Part shown: positions 8,128 to 15,606 of the stretch, in pieces
Layout of the letters: every line of letters starts with the position of its first letter
Numbering within the stretch: the stretch's first letter is position 1
Program-made: the position numbers and the translations under genes
From: Streptomyces albus subsp. chlorinus
GTDB lineage: Bacteria > Actinomycetota > Actinomycetes > Streptomycetales > Streptomycetaceae
NCBI RefSeq assembly: GCF_013302895.1
Contig: NZ_VJOK01000001.1
Location: 4,930,351-4,994,350 of the forward strand
DNA: 64,000 bases
Direction: 5' to 3'
The notes under the pieces: generated by a model
Database searches by the model: none
Told to the model about the DNA's origin: nothing
What the model saw: the letters and a program-made list of their open reading frames with translations, nothing else

Positions 8128-10032
8128 CTATCGACCACCGGGCTGTCCATTCCGGACTGCTGGTTCCCGCGCCGGGGCGCCGGTCAGCTCCCGGAGCTTC
8201 TCGCGTGTCTCGGCGTCGGTCGAGTACACCACCGTGCCGATCATTCCTCGCGTCAGCAGCACCTTGTACGTGTTGCGGATCAACCGGCCCACAACCGCGT
8301 CCGGAGTCTTTTTCTTGAAGACCGGATCCATGGACGCCGTACGGTCGGGGACCCATCTGTCGCCTCGCCACACCAGGTCGGGTCCGATGATGACGCCGCT
8401 CCAGTCGTATTCGAAGCCCTGCGCGGTGTAGACGCAGCCCACCTGCCCGAAACCGGCCGGGTCGGTCGCCCACAGCGCGGCCGGGGGCGCGCCCCCGACG
8501 GCCCGGTCACCGAAGACGTTCCAGGGCCGCTTCCACTCTCCGATGGTGACATCCGGGGGGAGCGCCTGCCCGGGCGGCACCTTCTTCGTCCACTTCCAGC
8601 AGTAGCCGGCGGACATGCGCGCGCTGTAACCCTGGGAGCGGCGTTCCTCGAGGAACGCCTCCATCTCCTGCGGGCTCTCCGCGACCATGAGCTGCATCTT
8701 GCCGTCGGGCTCCCACATCACAGGTCCGCCGGGCTCGAGTCCCAGCAGCCGCAACACCCACCGCACATAGGCGTCGCTGCCACCGCACCGGAACTGGCCG
8801 TCAAGAGGCACCACCTGGCACTGGAGCCCCTTCTTCGCAGCGGCCTCCTTGATCTCCGCGACCGTGCCCATCTCTCCGGGGCGGACGACCTGGTGCTCGT
8901 CGAGGAGGAAGACCGGCACCCGAGCGGCGTCGATCAGCTCATCGATCTGTGCCTTGCCGGTGCGGTTCGAGGCAGGCGTGTAGCGGTTGGCCGACGTCTC
9001 GCGTACGCGGTGGGCTTCGTCACAGATCAGGACGTCGAGACCGTTGCGCTCGGCGGTGACGAAACCGTTGAAGTACTTGAAGAGGCCCTGCACCTCGCGC
9101 TTCCGCGCGCCCGCGATCTTCCTCATCGTCGTGGTGAACGAGCTGGATCCTGTCGCGTGCAGCGTGGTGATGCCCTGCCGGTACAGCTCACCGAGAAGCG
9201 ACAGCGCGATGACACTCTTGCCGGTGCCGGGCCCACCTGTGACGACCACGACCTCCTTGTGGTCGGACTGCTTGGCGCGGCGGACGGCATTCAATACCGT
9301 CCGGTACGCGATCCGCTGCTCGTCCAGCAGCACGAACTGCTCGCGCTCCCGCACTTCCTGTGCGGCCACCGCCATGAGCTGCTTCGAGGGGCCGATCTTC
9401 CCGTTGACGAGTTCATCGGCGGCCGCCGCACCGGGCCCCGCCCCCAGCTTCGAGCGAAGAAAGTCGATGAACTCACCACGACGTTCACCGATGAAGAGCT
9501 GTCCGTACTGGTCCTGCTCGGCTGCGAAGAGGCCGCTGACGCCGAACTCCGTGGCATTGTGCAGGTATGCGGCGCCGCTGATGCGTTCCGGGTGCCCGGC
9601 CAGAGCCCCGTTGAAGGAAACGAGGTACTCGCAGTAGCCGCGCACCTGGTCGACGGGGTTCAGCACCGCGCGGGTGTACGCGTCGATGCGGCACAGTGAC
9701 GGATCGTTGTCGTCCGGCTCGGCGCTGCTCCACTGCTTCAGTTCCACGACCACGTACGACGGCAGACCGGTCTCGGGATGCACCCCGGCCAGCACCGCAT
9801 CGGCGCGTTTGCTGTTCAGCGGCAGCCCGTACTCCAGGAGCACCTCCACCTGGCCCAGACCCGCTTCGGTGAGCGCACTCGCGAGCAGCGGGATGCTCCG
9901 CTCCCACGAGCGGACCTCGGACGGACCGGGCTTGTGACCATGCAGGTGCACGAACTGCTCCGTCAGGCGGAAAAAGAGAGTGCCGGACAAGCACTCGGCG
10001 GCGACCGCGGCGGCGGAATCGCGGAACAGCAA
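8128..10032 (-). CDS. Nuclease-helicase fusion protein A (PD-(D/E)XK-like N-terminus, DUF2075-type SF1 helicase)
   Basis: 634 residues. The N-terminal 100 residues contain R-A-D78-A-V-L ... Y-V-V-V-E97-L-K99-Q, the D-(n)-ExK signature of restriction-type nucleases. Then comes a Q-like motif L-L-D-E-Q-R, Walker A G-G-P-G-T-G-K-S (266-273), Walker B/DEAH I-C-D-E-A-H (336-341), R-C-G-G-S, C-V-Y-T-A-Q-G-F-E-Y and V-L-L-T-R-G near the end, as in DUF2075/Schlafen-group-3-like helicases. The product probably cleaves or remodels nucleic acid; a phage-defence role is inference. No ATG or GTG exists between an in-frame TAG at about 10129 and the TTG at 10032, so TTG is the likely start, behind GGGGG spaced 5 nt. 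It lies directly downstream of its paralogue (10143-12203), with a conserved palindromic leader between. Confidence 0.85.
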   Translation of the reverse strand: MLFRDSAAAVAAECLSGTLFFRLTEQFVHLHGHKPGPSEVRSWERSIPLLASALTEAGLGQVEVLLEYGLPLNSKRADAVLAGVHPETGLPSYVVVELKQWSSAEPDDNDPSLCRIDAYTRAVLNPVDQVRGYCEYLVSFNGALAGHPERISGAAYLHNATEFGVSGLFAAEQDQYGQLFIGERRGEFIDFLRSKLGAGPGAAAADELVNGKIGPSKQLMAVAAQEVREREQFVLLDEQRIAYRTVLNAVRRAKQSDHKEVVVVTGGPGTGKSVIALSLLGELYRQGITTLHATGSSSFTTTMRKIAGARKREVQGLFKYFNGFVTAERNGLDVLICDEAHRVRETSANRYTPASNRTGKAQIDELIDAARVPVFLLDEHQVVRPGEMGTVAEIKEAAAKKGLQCQVVPLDGQFRCGGSDAYVRWVLRLLGLEPGGPVMWEPDGKMQLMVAESPQEMEAFLEERRSQGYSARMSAGYCWKWTKKVPPGQALPPDVTIGEWKRPWNVFGDRAVGGAPPAALWATDPAGFGQVGCVYTAQGFEYDWSGVIIGPDLVWRGDRWVPDRTASMDPVFKKKTPDAVVGRLIRNTYKVLLTRGMIGTVVYSTDAETREKLRELTGAPAREPAVRNGQPGGR

Positions 10033-10038
10033 AGGACG

Positions 10039-10120
10039 CCCCCAGGCAGCACGAAGGAACTCGTGCGGGTGGGGGCATGTCCTTGGTGACTCCGCGATGC
10101 GGAGCGGAAGCCCGGCGGGC
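10039..10120 (-). promoter_or_regulatory. Conserved palindromic leader element A
   Basis: In transcript direction (minus strand) three inverted repeats follow each other. GCCCG-n-CGGGC is at 10110-10120, CTCCGC-GAT-GCGGAG at 10090-10104, and GCACGA-n6-TCGTGC at 10049-10066. The last is enclosed by CCCCC (10071-10075 on the complement) facing GGGGG (10039-10043). The G-run is also the apparent ribosome site of the TTG start at 10032. A near copy stands before the paralogue (12211-12290), with 25 bases identical without a break (10060-10084 versus 12228-12252). The proteins are much more divergent than this element. It may be an RNA leader, a protein-binding site or a duplicated upstream region. 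Confidence 0.6.
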
Positions 10121-10142
10121 CGCAGCTACAACAGGATCCAGG

Positions 10143-12203
10143 CTACCCGCGGCGTTTCCTGTAGGCGGGAGGGAGCTGTGGCCCTTCGGCGGTGAGCTTC
10201 GGCTGTGCGCGGTCGAAGTGCTGCATCCCGATGGAGCCCGGGATGAGCCTGCGCAGCGCGTTGTGCGTTGCCGGATCGACCGCGTAGACCACTGTGCCGA
10301 CGACACCGCGTGTGAGGAGCACGTGGTAGGCGTTGCGGATGCACCGGGCGACCGTCGCGTCGTCGGTCTGGCCACGGAAGGCGGGATCGCAGGAAGCATC
10401 TCTGTTCACCCTGAACTTCCCGTCGCGGAAGAGCAGGTCCGGGCCGATGATGACACCGTTCCAGTCGTACTCGAAGGTCTGCGCGGTGTAGACGCAGCCG
10501 ATCTGGCCGATGCCGCGGGGGTCGGTCGACCACAGGGCCGACCTCGGTGCGCCTGGAACACTGTGCTCCGGCTTCACGTTCCACGGCCGGCGCCATTCTC
10601 CGATCTGCACGTCGTCGAGGAGGTGCTCCCCTTCGGGGGCGTTCCACGGCCAGCAGAACCCTGCTGTGATGCGCGCCGTGGCGCCTTCGAGGCCACGCTC
10701 CCGGATGAAGCGCTCCATCTGCTCCGGGGAGTCGGCGACCGTCAGCGTCATGCGCCCGTCGGGCTGCCAGGCCACCGGATCGGAGGTGTCCAATCCCAAC
10801 AACTGACGGACCCAGTGCTGGTACTGTCTGCTGCCACCCGACCGGAACGTTCCTTTCAGATCGATCACCTCGACCGAACAGCCACTCCGCTCGGCGAGTT
10901 CCTTGAGGTAATCGGCCGTGCCCACCTCGTCCGGTCGGATCGACTGGTGGTCGTCGAGCAGGAAGATCGGCACCTTTGCGGCCCTGATCAGCTCACTGGC
11001 CTGGGGTCGGTCGTCGTCCCGGCGTTCTTTCGGCGTCCAACGGTCGGTCGAACTGCGCCGCACACGGTGGGCCTCGTCGCAGATGAGAACCTCGACGCTG
11101 TCCGGTGGGGCATCGGCGAAGCTGTTGAAATACCGGTACAGCCTGTTGGCTGCTCTCCGCTTGTTCGACACCTGCCCCTGTCGCGCGGTACCGATCATGA
11201 TCTCGCGCAGAGTCTCCGTGTATGCGTGGGACCCACTGGCCAGCACGGCCACACGGTGGTGATGGTGGCGCAGCTCACGCTGCAGTTCCAGGGCTACAGC
11301 GCTCTTCCCGCTGCCGGGACCGCCCCGCAGGATGTAGACCCGCTTGCGCTCCGGTTCCCCGGGAGAGCCGTGGCCGACCGACGAGTCGTGGAAGAGACCT
11401 TCCTCGACACCGGAGGAGATGGCTGTCTTCTCCAGATGCCGCATGATCAGGTTGAACGCGAGCAGCTGCTCGTCGAGAAGAGTGAGACCGCCGTTGGTGA
11501 CCGACTCGTACCGCGCGACGTCGGTGACTTTGGGCAAGGGGTCGCGGCGGGACTCTTCCAGCGCGTGAGCGGCTCGCTTCCCGGAGGCAGGGGCGAGCCG
11601 AGAGGTGAGAACTTGTTGAAACCGGTCGAGGTCGTCAAGCGTGTACAGGGATCCGTGGTCGCTCTCCGGGAGGTCGAACAGCGCCTCCACGTCCGCGTCC
11701 CGTGCGTTGTGGAGCAGCACCACCCCTGTCAACTGAACGGTGTCCTCCCGGAGGTGGGGAAGGTAACGCTTCATGAACTCGCAGTAGCACTGGATCTGCC
11801 GCACCGGATGCAGTTTGTTCTTCTCGTCGCCGAACCCAAGGTCGACGGCGATCGGACACCGGGGATCGACCGTGGCGTGCCGTACCTGCTTCAGCTCCAC
11901 TGCGACATATGAGTCCGTTCCCGTGCCGGGGTGCCGCCCGCACAACAACAGGTCGACCGCGGAGTTGGTATGCGGCAGATCGACCTCCACCTGCACTTCC
12001 ACCTCACTGAGGCCACGGTCCAGCAGAGCCCTGACCACTACGGGGATGCTGTTGTTCCAGGAGGCGATGTCGCCCTGACCAGCCGGTCGTCCCTTGACCT
12101 TGGCGTGCTGCTCCACCAACAGCTCGGTGAGCGGAAGACGTACCGATCCGTCCCGGGCAACGACAAGTTCGCCGAGTTCCGCTGCGGAGAGTTGCAGGAG
12201 CAC
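10143..12203 (-). CDS. Nuclease-helicase fusion protein B, paralogue of A
   Basis: 686 residues from the GTG at 12203. A-V-D84-L-L-L ... Y-V-A-V-E103-L-K105-Q is the same D-(n)-ExK nuclease signature as in protein A. The helicase part has L-L-D-E-Q-L, Walker A G-G-P-G-S-G-K-S (294-301), I-C-D-E-A-H (374-379), F-R-S-G-G-S, C-V-Y-T-A-Q-T-F-E-Y and V-L-L-T-R-G. It aligns with protein A along its whole length at roughly half identity by eye, so this is an old tandem duplication. An upstream GTG at 12263 keeps the frame (M-E-P-R-R-T-C-P-H-P) but would run through the palindromic leader. The GTG at 12203 aligns exactly with the TTG start of gene A and has GGGGA 6 nt upstream, so I prefer it. Partner genes (methylase, antitoxin) are not seen. 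Confidence 0.85.
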   Translation of the reverse strand: MLLQLSAAELGELVVARDGSVRLPLTELLVEQHAKVKGRPAGQGDIASWNNSIPVVVRALLDRGLSEVEVQVEVDLPHTNSAVDLLLCGRHPGTGTDSYVAVELKQVRHATVDPRCPIAVDLGFGDEKNKLHPVRQIQCYCEFMKRYLPHLREDTVQLTGVVLLHNARDADVEALFDLPESDHGSLYTLDDLDRFQQVLTSRLAPASGKRAAHALEESRRDPLPKVTDVARYESVTNGGLTLLDEQLLAFNLIMRHLEKTAISSGVEEGLFHDSSVGHGSPGEPERKRVYILRGGPGSGKSAVALELQRELRHHHHRVAVLASGSHAYTETLREIMIGTARQGQVSNKRRAANRLYRYFNSFADAPPDSVEVLICDEAHRVRRSSTDRWTPKERRDDDRPQASELIRAAKVPIFLLDDHQSIRPDEVGTADYLKELAERSGCSVEVIDLKGTFRSGGSRQYQHWVRQLLGLDTSDPVAWQPDGRMTLTVADSPEQMERFIRERGLEGATARITAGFCWPWNAPEGEHLLDDVQIGEWRRPWNVKPEHSVPGAPRSALWSTDPRGIGQIGCVYTAQTFEYDWNGVIIGPDLLFRDGKFRVNRDASCDPAFRGQTDDATVARCIRNAYHVLLTRGVVGTVVYAVDPATHNALRRLIPGSIGMQHFDRAQPKLTAEGPQLPPAYRKRRG

Positions 12204-12210
12204 GAGGGTT

Positions 12211-12290
12211 CCCCAGGCACGAGAGAGCTCGTGCGGGTGGGGGCATGTCCTTCGTGGCTCCACCGGAGCGGAGCGGAAGCCCGTCGGGCC
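12211..12290 (-). promoter_or_regulatory. Conserved palindromic leader element B
   Basis: A counterpart of element A. GCCCG-T-CGGGC is at 12279-12289, GCTCC-ACC-GGAGC at 12257-12269, and GCACGAG-AGAG-CTCGTGC at 12217-12234, with C-run and G-run (12211-12214) enclosing the last. Loop and stem sequences differ between A and B, yet each stem stays complementary, including the middle hairpin, where both arms changed. The G-run is the apparent ribosome site of the GTG at 12203. Stem conservation despite sequence change is what a structured RNA or a palindrome-binding site would show. Confidence 0.6.
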
Positions 12291-12336
12291 GCAATGACGA
12301 TCCGTAGATTAACCGGGCTGGCCGCGGCGGGATGAG

Positions 12337-12359
12337 GGGCGGGCCCCGGAGACCCGCCC
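12337..12359. terminator. Hairpin between the small-protein gene and nuclease-helicase B
   Basis: GGGCGGG (12337-12343) pairs with CCCGCCC (12353-12359) across 9 nt. It lies 11 bp beyond the stop of the 42-residue gene (minus strand) and about 130 bp before nuclease-helicase B, so it could end the small transcript and insulate B. Confidence 0.5.
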
Positions 12360-12369
12360 ACCGCCGGGC

Positions 12370-12498
12370 TCAGCCGAGGCGGTGCACCACGGCCTGTACC
12401 AGCACCCACGTGAGGTTGGAGCCGAAGCCCGCCGCGACACCCACCAGGACATCACGGACCCAAGTGCGGTGCTTGGTCGTGTACTCGACGGCAACCAT
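12370..12498 (-). CDS. 42-residue small, partly hydrophobic protein
   Basis: ATG at 12498, stop at 12370, with AAGGGGA about 10 nt upstream. The product begins M-V-A-V-E-Y-T-T-K-H-R-T-W-V-R-D and continues with a hydrophobic Val/Ala/Gly stretch containing S-N-L-T-W. It resembles a family of tiny Streptomyces proteins of the form W-(I/V)-R-D-(I/V)-L-(I/V)-G (I recall the label DUF6408, not checked). The function of that family is unknown. It lies upstream of, and in the same orientation as, the two nuclease-helicase genes, separated by a hairpin. It may be a partner or independent. Confidence 0.6.
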   Translation of the reverse strand: MVAVEYTTKHRTWVRDVLVGVAAGFGSNLTWVLVQAVVHRLG

Positions 12499-13107
12499 AG
12501 AAGCGCGTCCCCTTCAGTCGTGACCGGTGACGGATGCCGGATGGCTCCCGCCGGGAGCGCACCACAGGGCTACGTCACCGAACTGAAGAAGTCCGCGTCT
12601 CTGCAGGTCACGCCGCGTACTCCTCCGGGAGGACACGCGGTGCAGGACAACGCTAACGCATGGCTGCGCACTCTGGGCAAGGCGTTGACGCCGAAGGATG
12701 CTCCAAGTCGTCGACGCGAGCGACAGCTTGTGCTCCGCCCATCGATCGGTCATGAGTCCGTCGCACCGGCGTTGTCAGTGGTCGCCTTTACGGTGAGGGG
12801 ACGGTGGGGACGAGCGGGCAGGGGGCGAGGTGGTGTGGCGCACTTCCGGAAAAGATCCGGCCCGGTTGTCGATCCACCGAGCCGCCGTACGACGTACGGG
12901 TGAGAGGCGGGGAGAGGCCTCGCTGTGGGACCGAGGAGCTGTTGTGCCGGTTACCTGACCATCGTCCGCGTGGAGGACGAGAACCGGAACCGAAACGGGA
13001 ACGGGGGCGTAGCGGCCCCGGAGCCCAGCCCGGAGCTCGCCGGCGGATGGGGGAGTTGTAAGAGGAGATCACCAAGGCGGGGGGCTGCTCGACACCGCCG
13101 GGCTCGC
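12499..13107. other. Intergenic, about 600 bp
   Basis: No supported gene. Open frames are arbitrary. GCTCCC-GCC-GGGAGC at about 12545-12559 is a small hairpin in the upstream region of the 42-residue gene. The rest shows nothing recognisable. Confidence 0.4.
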
Positions 13108-13342
13108 TTCGAGCGCTGAGGCCACCGGTCTGCGGTGGAGGGCGGTGGTCGACGTCCTGGCGGCGGAACCGGCCCTGGTGCGCTGTTACCTGCTGCCGAG
13201 CGTGCGGGGCGACCAGTTGCGGCGGCTGGGCCGGGAGGCTGAGGCGCGCGCCGAGTGCCTCAGCGCCGCCGACCTGGCCGGCAACGCCCGCGAACGTGCC
13301 CTCCTGCGCGCACGGGCCAAGTCGGCCGGCGGAGCGTCCTGA
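13108..13342 (+). pseudogene. C-terminal remnant of an ECF sigma factor (SigJ/DUF6596 type)
   Basis: The frame ending at 13342 reads V-D-V-L-A-A-E-P-A-L, then Y-L-L-P-S-V-R-G-D-Q-L-R-R-L-G-R, then E-A-R-A-E and a final N-A-R-E-R-A-L-L. This is the conserved C-terminal helical repeat of ECF sigma factors with a DUF6596/TPR-like tail (A-V-R-A-x-L-L-x-R-L-G-R and N-x-x-E-R in intact members). Sigma regions 2 and 4 are missing and there is no start with a ribosome site. It is a truncated relic, not a functional sigma factor. Confidence 0.6.
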
Positions 13343-13354
13343 CCCGCCCCGCGC

Positions 13355-13822
13355 TCAGGATGCTCCGCCGGCCGACGCGCCCGGTACCGGATCGCGGCCG
13401 AAGACCCATGGGGCGAGGACGACCAGCCAGCCGTCGGGGTCCTCGAAGAGGGTGGCGCCGTGCTCGGGCCAGTACGGGTTGGCCGCGGGCACGGGACGGT
13501 GGCCTCGGGCGGTGAGGTGGGCCACCGCGAGGTCGCGGGCCGCCGCGTCCTCCAGGTAGAGGACGAGCTGGTTCTCCGGGTGCGGCGCGGGGATGCGGGG
13601 CGGGTCGCCGTGCTGGGTGAGTTCCATGTGGACGGGCGTACCGGGCAGGCCCAGGACGACACCGTCGTAGCCCGCGTGGTCGCGCCACTCGGCGAGGACC
13701 GGGAGTCCCAGGTCGTCCACGTAGAAGGCCCGTACGGCGTCGAAACGCGCGGTCGGCCGGGCGAAACGTACGGCGCCGACCGCCAGGTGCTCCGGCCACC
13801 CGGGGCGGGTGGATGTGCTCAT
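13355..13822 (-). CDS. VOC-superfamily (glyoxalase/bleomycin-resistance-like) protein
   Basis: 155 residues from the ATG at 13822, the usual length of a two-module VOC protein. It reads L-A-V-G-A-V-R-F-A-R-P then F-Y-V-D-D-L-G-L-P, G-T-P-V-H-M-E-L-T-Q, L-V-L-Y-L-E-D, and P-Y-W-P-E-H-G-A-T-L-F-E-D-P-D-G-W. These are the beta-alpha-beta repeats and metal-site positions of VOC domains (H and E in H-M-E-L, E in L-F-E-D-P-D-G). Substrate cannot be predicted; relatives include glyoxalases, dioxygenases and antibiotic-binding proteins. Upstream in-frame ATGs (to 13927) would add a non-conserved extension. It converges on the sigma-factor relic at 13342. Confidence 0.88.
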   Translation of the reverse strand: MSTSTRPGWPEHLAVGAVRFARPTARFDAVRAFYVDDLGLPVLAEWRDHAGYDGVVLGLPGTPVHMELTQHGDPPRIPAPHPENQLVLYLEDAAARDLAVAHLTARGHRPVPAANPYWPEHGATLFEDPDGWLVVLAPWVFGRDPVPGASAGGAS

Positions 13823-13963
13823 GGGCCCACGGTGGCACGCGGGGGTGACCGGCCGCCTCCGGCCAGTGGCACAGGACGCCTCCGACCTTGGAACCAGGAC
13901 CCCGGTGCTCCGGTGCTGGCCGTGCAACTACCCCCAAATAAACGTTTGACGGTTCTGTGACGC

Positions 13964-15592
13964 ATGGCTCACACTCACCGCGTGGCCTCTTCCACCCCGC
14001 CCCGTTCCGGCCCCTCCGACCCCGAGGACCCCGGCACCGAGGGCTCCGACTCCAAGAGCTCAGGCCCCACGTTGTCCGGCTCCGAGGAATCCAAGGGATC
14101 CAAGGAGTCCAAGAAATCCGGCTCCACGGGCTCCGGCTCCAAGAAGTCCGACCCCAAGGTGTCCGGCTCCAAGGGCTCCGGCTCCAAGAGGGCCGACCGT
14201 GCCGCGCTGCGCGCTCTCCTGCGGCGGCACGGCTTCCGCGACCTCGCGCTGGGCCGGGCGCTCACGTTCTTCGGGAACTCGATGGCGCCCGTCGTCCTCG
14301 CGTTCGCCGTCCTCGACCTGGGCGGTTCCGCCGTGGACGTCGGGCTGGTCGTCGGGGCGCGGTCGGTCAGCAACGTCGTGCTGCTGCTCTTCGGCGGTCT
14401 GCTCGCCGACCGGCTGCCGCGTCCGCTCGTGCTCCAGGGGGCGGCCCTCTCCGCCGCCCTCGTCCAGGGCGGTGTGGGGCTGGCGGTGCTGGCGGACCGG
14501 GGGCCGATGGGCGTCCTGCTCGTCCTCAGCGTGGTGCAGGGCGCCGTGGCCGCCGTCTCCATGCCGGCCTCGGCCGCACTGCTGCCCCTCACGGTGCCCT
14601 CGGGGGACCTGCGGCCCGCCAACGCGCTGTCCCGGATGGGGGTCAACACCGGGATGATCGCCGGCACTTCGCTGGGCGGACTGCTGGCCGCCGTGGCGGG
14701 GCCGGGATGGGGGATGGTGCTCAACGGAGTGGCGTTCGCGTGTGCCGCGCTCGCCTACCGCGCGGCCGGGCGCCACCTCGCCGCCCGGCGCGCCACCGCC
14801 GTCTCCGGCGCGTCGGCCCCCGCTCCCGCGCGCCCCTGGGAGGAACTGCGGGAGGGCTGGAGGGAGTTCGTGTCCCGGACGTGGGTGTGGGTCGTCGCGC
14901 TCCAGTTCTTCGTGGTGAACGCCGTGGCGGCAGGGGGCATCCAGGTGCTGGGGCCGACCGTCGCCGACGCGACGTTCGGGCGTACGGTCTGGGGCTTCGT
15001 GCTGGCCGCCCAGATGGCCGGGGCGCTGGCCGGCGGCTTTCTGGTGGCGCGCTCCCGCTCGCGGCACGCGCTGCGGACCGGCGTCGCCGTCGTCACGCTG
15101 GACGCGCTGCCGCTGCTCGCCCTCGCCCAGTCCGCGGACGTGGTCGTCCTGCTGGTGGCGATGTTCGTGAACGGCATCGCCATCGAGCAGTTCGGCGTCG
15201 CCTGGGACCTCTCGCTCCAGGAGAACATCCCCCAGGAGAAGCTGGCCCGCGTCTACTCCTACGACGCACTCGGCTCCACCCTCGCGCTGCCCCTGGGCGA
15301 GATGGCGGCGGGACCGCTCGCCGAGCACTTCGGCACACGCCTCACCCTGTGGTGCGGGGTGGCCCTGGTCACCCTGGTGACCGCGGGCGCGCTCTGCAGC
15401 CGCCAGGTACGGGGGCTGACCACCGGCGGGCCGGCGGGGACGCCCCCGGGAACGCGGGCAGGAGCCCACGAGGACCCGGTGTCGGTGTCCGGGCCCGGGT
15501 CTCCGGGGTCGGCGTCGGCGTCCGGGTCCGGGTCTCCGGGGGCGGCCTCGGCGCCCGGGAGCCTCGGCCCCGGGGCGGCGAACGGGGCGTGA
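13964..15592 (+). CDS. MFS transporter with low-complexity termini
   Basis: 542 residues. After about 75 residues rich in Ser, Gly, Lys and Pro (repeated S-G-S-K / K-E-S-K units) come about 12 hydrophobic segments with MFS features: G-R-A-L-T-F-F-G-N-S, A-D-R-L-P-R-P between TM2 and TM3, L-P-L-T-V-P-S and an F-G-T-R-L near the end. This resembles the Streptomyces MFS family paired with ArsR-type regulators (drug or metabolite efflux). The C-terminus is again Gly/Ser/Ala-rich repeats. No good ribosome site precedes the ATG at 13964, so the true start may be further in (for example the GTG at 13982). An ArsR-like gene follows 14 bp later, likely in one operon. Confidence 0.85.
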   Translation: MAHTHRVASSTPPRSGPSDPEDPGTEGSDSKSSGPTLSGSEESKGSKESKKSGSTGSGSKKSDPKVSGSKGSGSKRADRAALRALLRRHGFRDLALGRALTFFGNSMAPVVLAFAVLDLGGSAVDVGLVVGARSVSNVVLLLFGGLLADRLPRPLVLQGAALSAALVQGGVGLAVLADRGPMGVLLVLSVVQGAVAAVSMPASAALLPLTVPSGDLRPANALSRMGVNTGMIAGTSLGGLLAAVAGPGWGMVLNGVAFACAALAYRAAGRHLAARRATAVSGASAPAPARPWEELREGWREFVSRTWVWVVALQFFVVNAVAAGGIQVLGPTVADATFGRTVWGFVLAAQMAGALAGGFLVARSRSRHALRTGVAVVTLDALPLLALAQSADVVVLLVAMFVNGIAIEQFGVAWDLSLQENIPQEKLARVYSYDALGSTLALPLGEMAAGPLAEHFGTRLTLWCGVALVTLVTAGALCSRQVRGLTTGGPAGTPPGTRAGAHEDPVSVSGPGSPGSASASGSGSPGAASAPGSLGPGAANGA

Positions 15593-15606
15593 GGGAGACT
15601 GACCGC

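Noticed and set aside
7262..8431. 389-residue plus-strand open frame
   Set aside because: No protein-like content; part lies antisense to the nuclease-helicase gene.
12263..12263. GTG at 12263 as the start of nuclease-helicase B
   Set aside because: It would translate the palindromic leader; the paralogue has no equivalent start, whereas 12203 aligns with the TTG of gene A behind an SD-like sequence. Kept as an alternative only.
13957..15606. Open frame running into the ArsR-like gene
   Set aside because: Shadow of the MFS transporter in another frame; the regulator begins at 15607 after a ribosome site.
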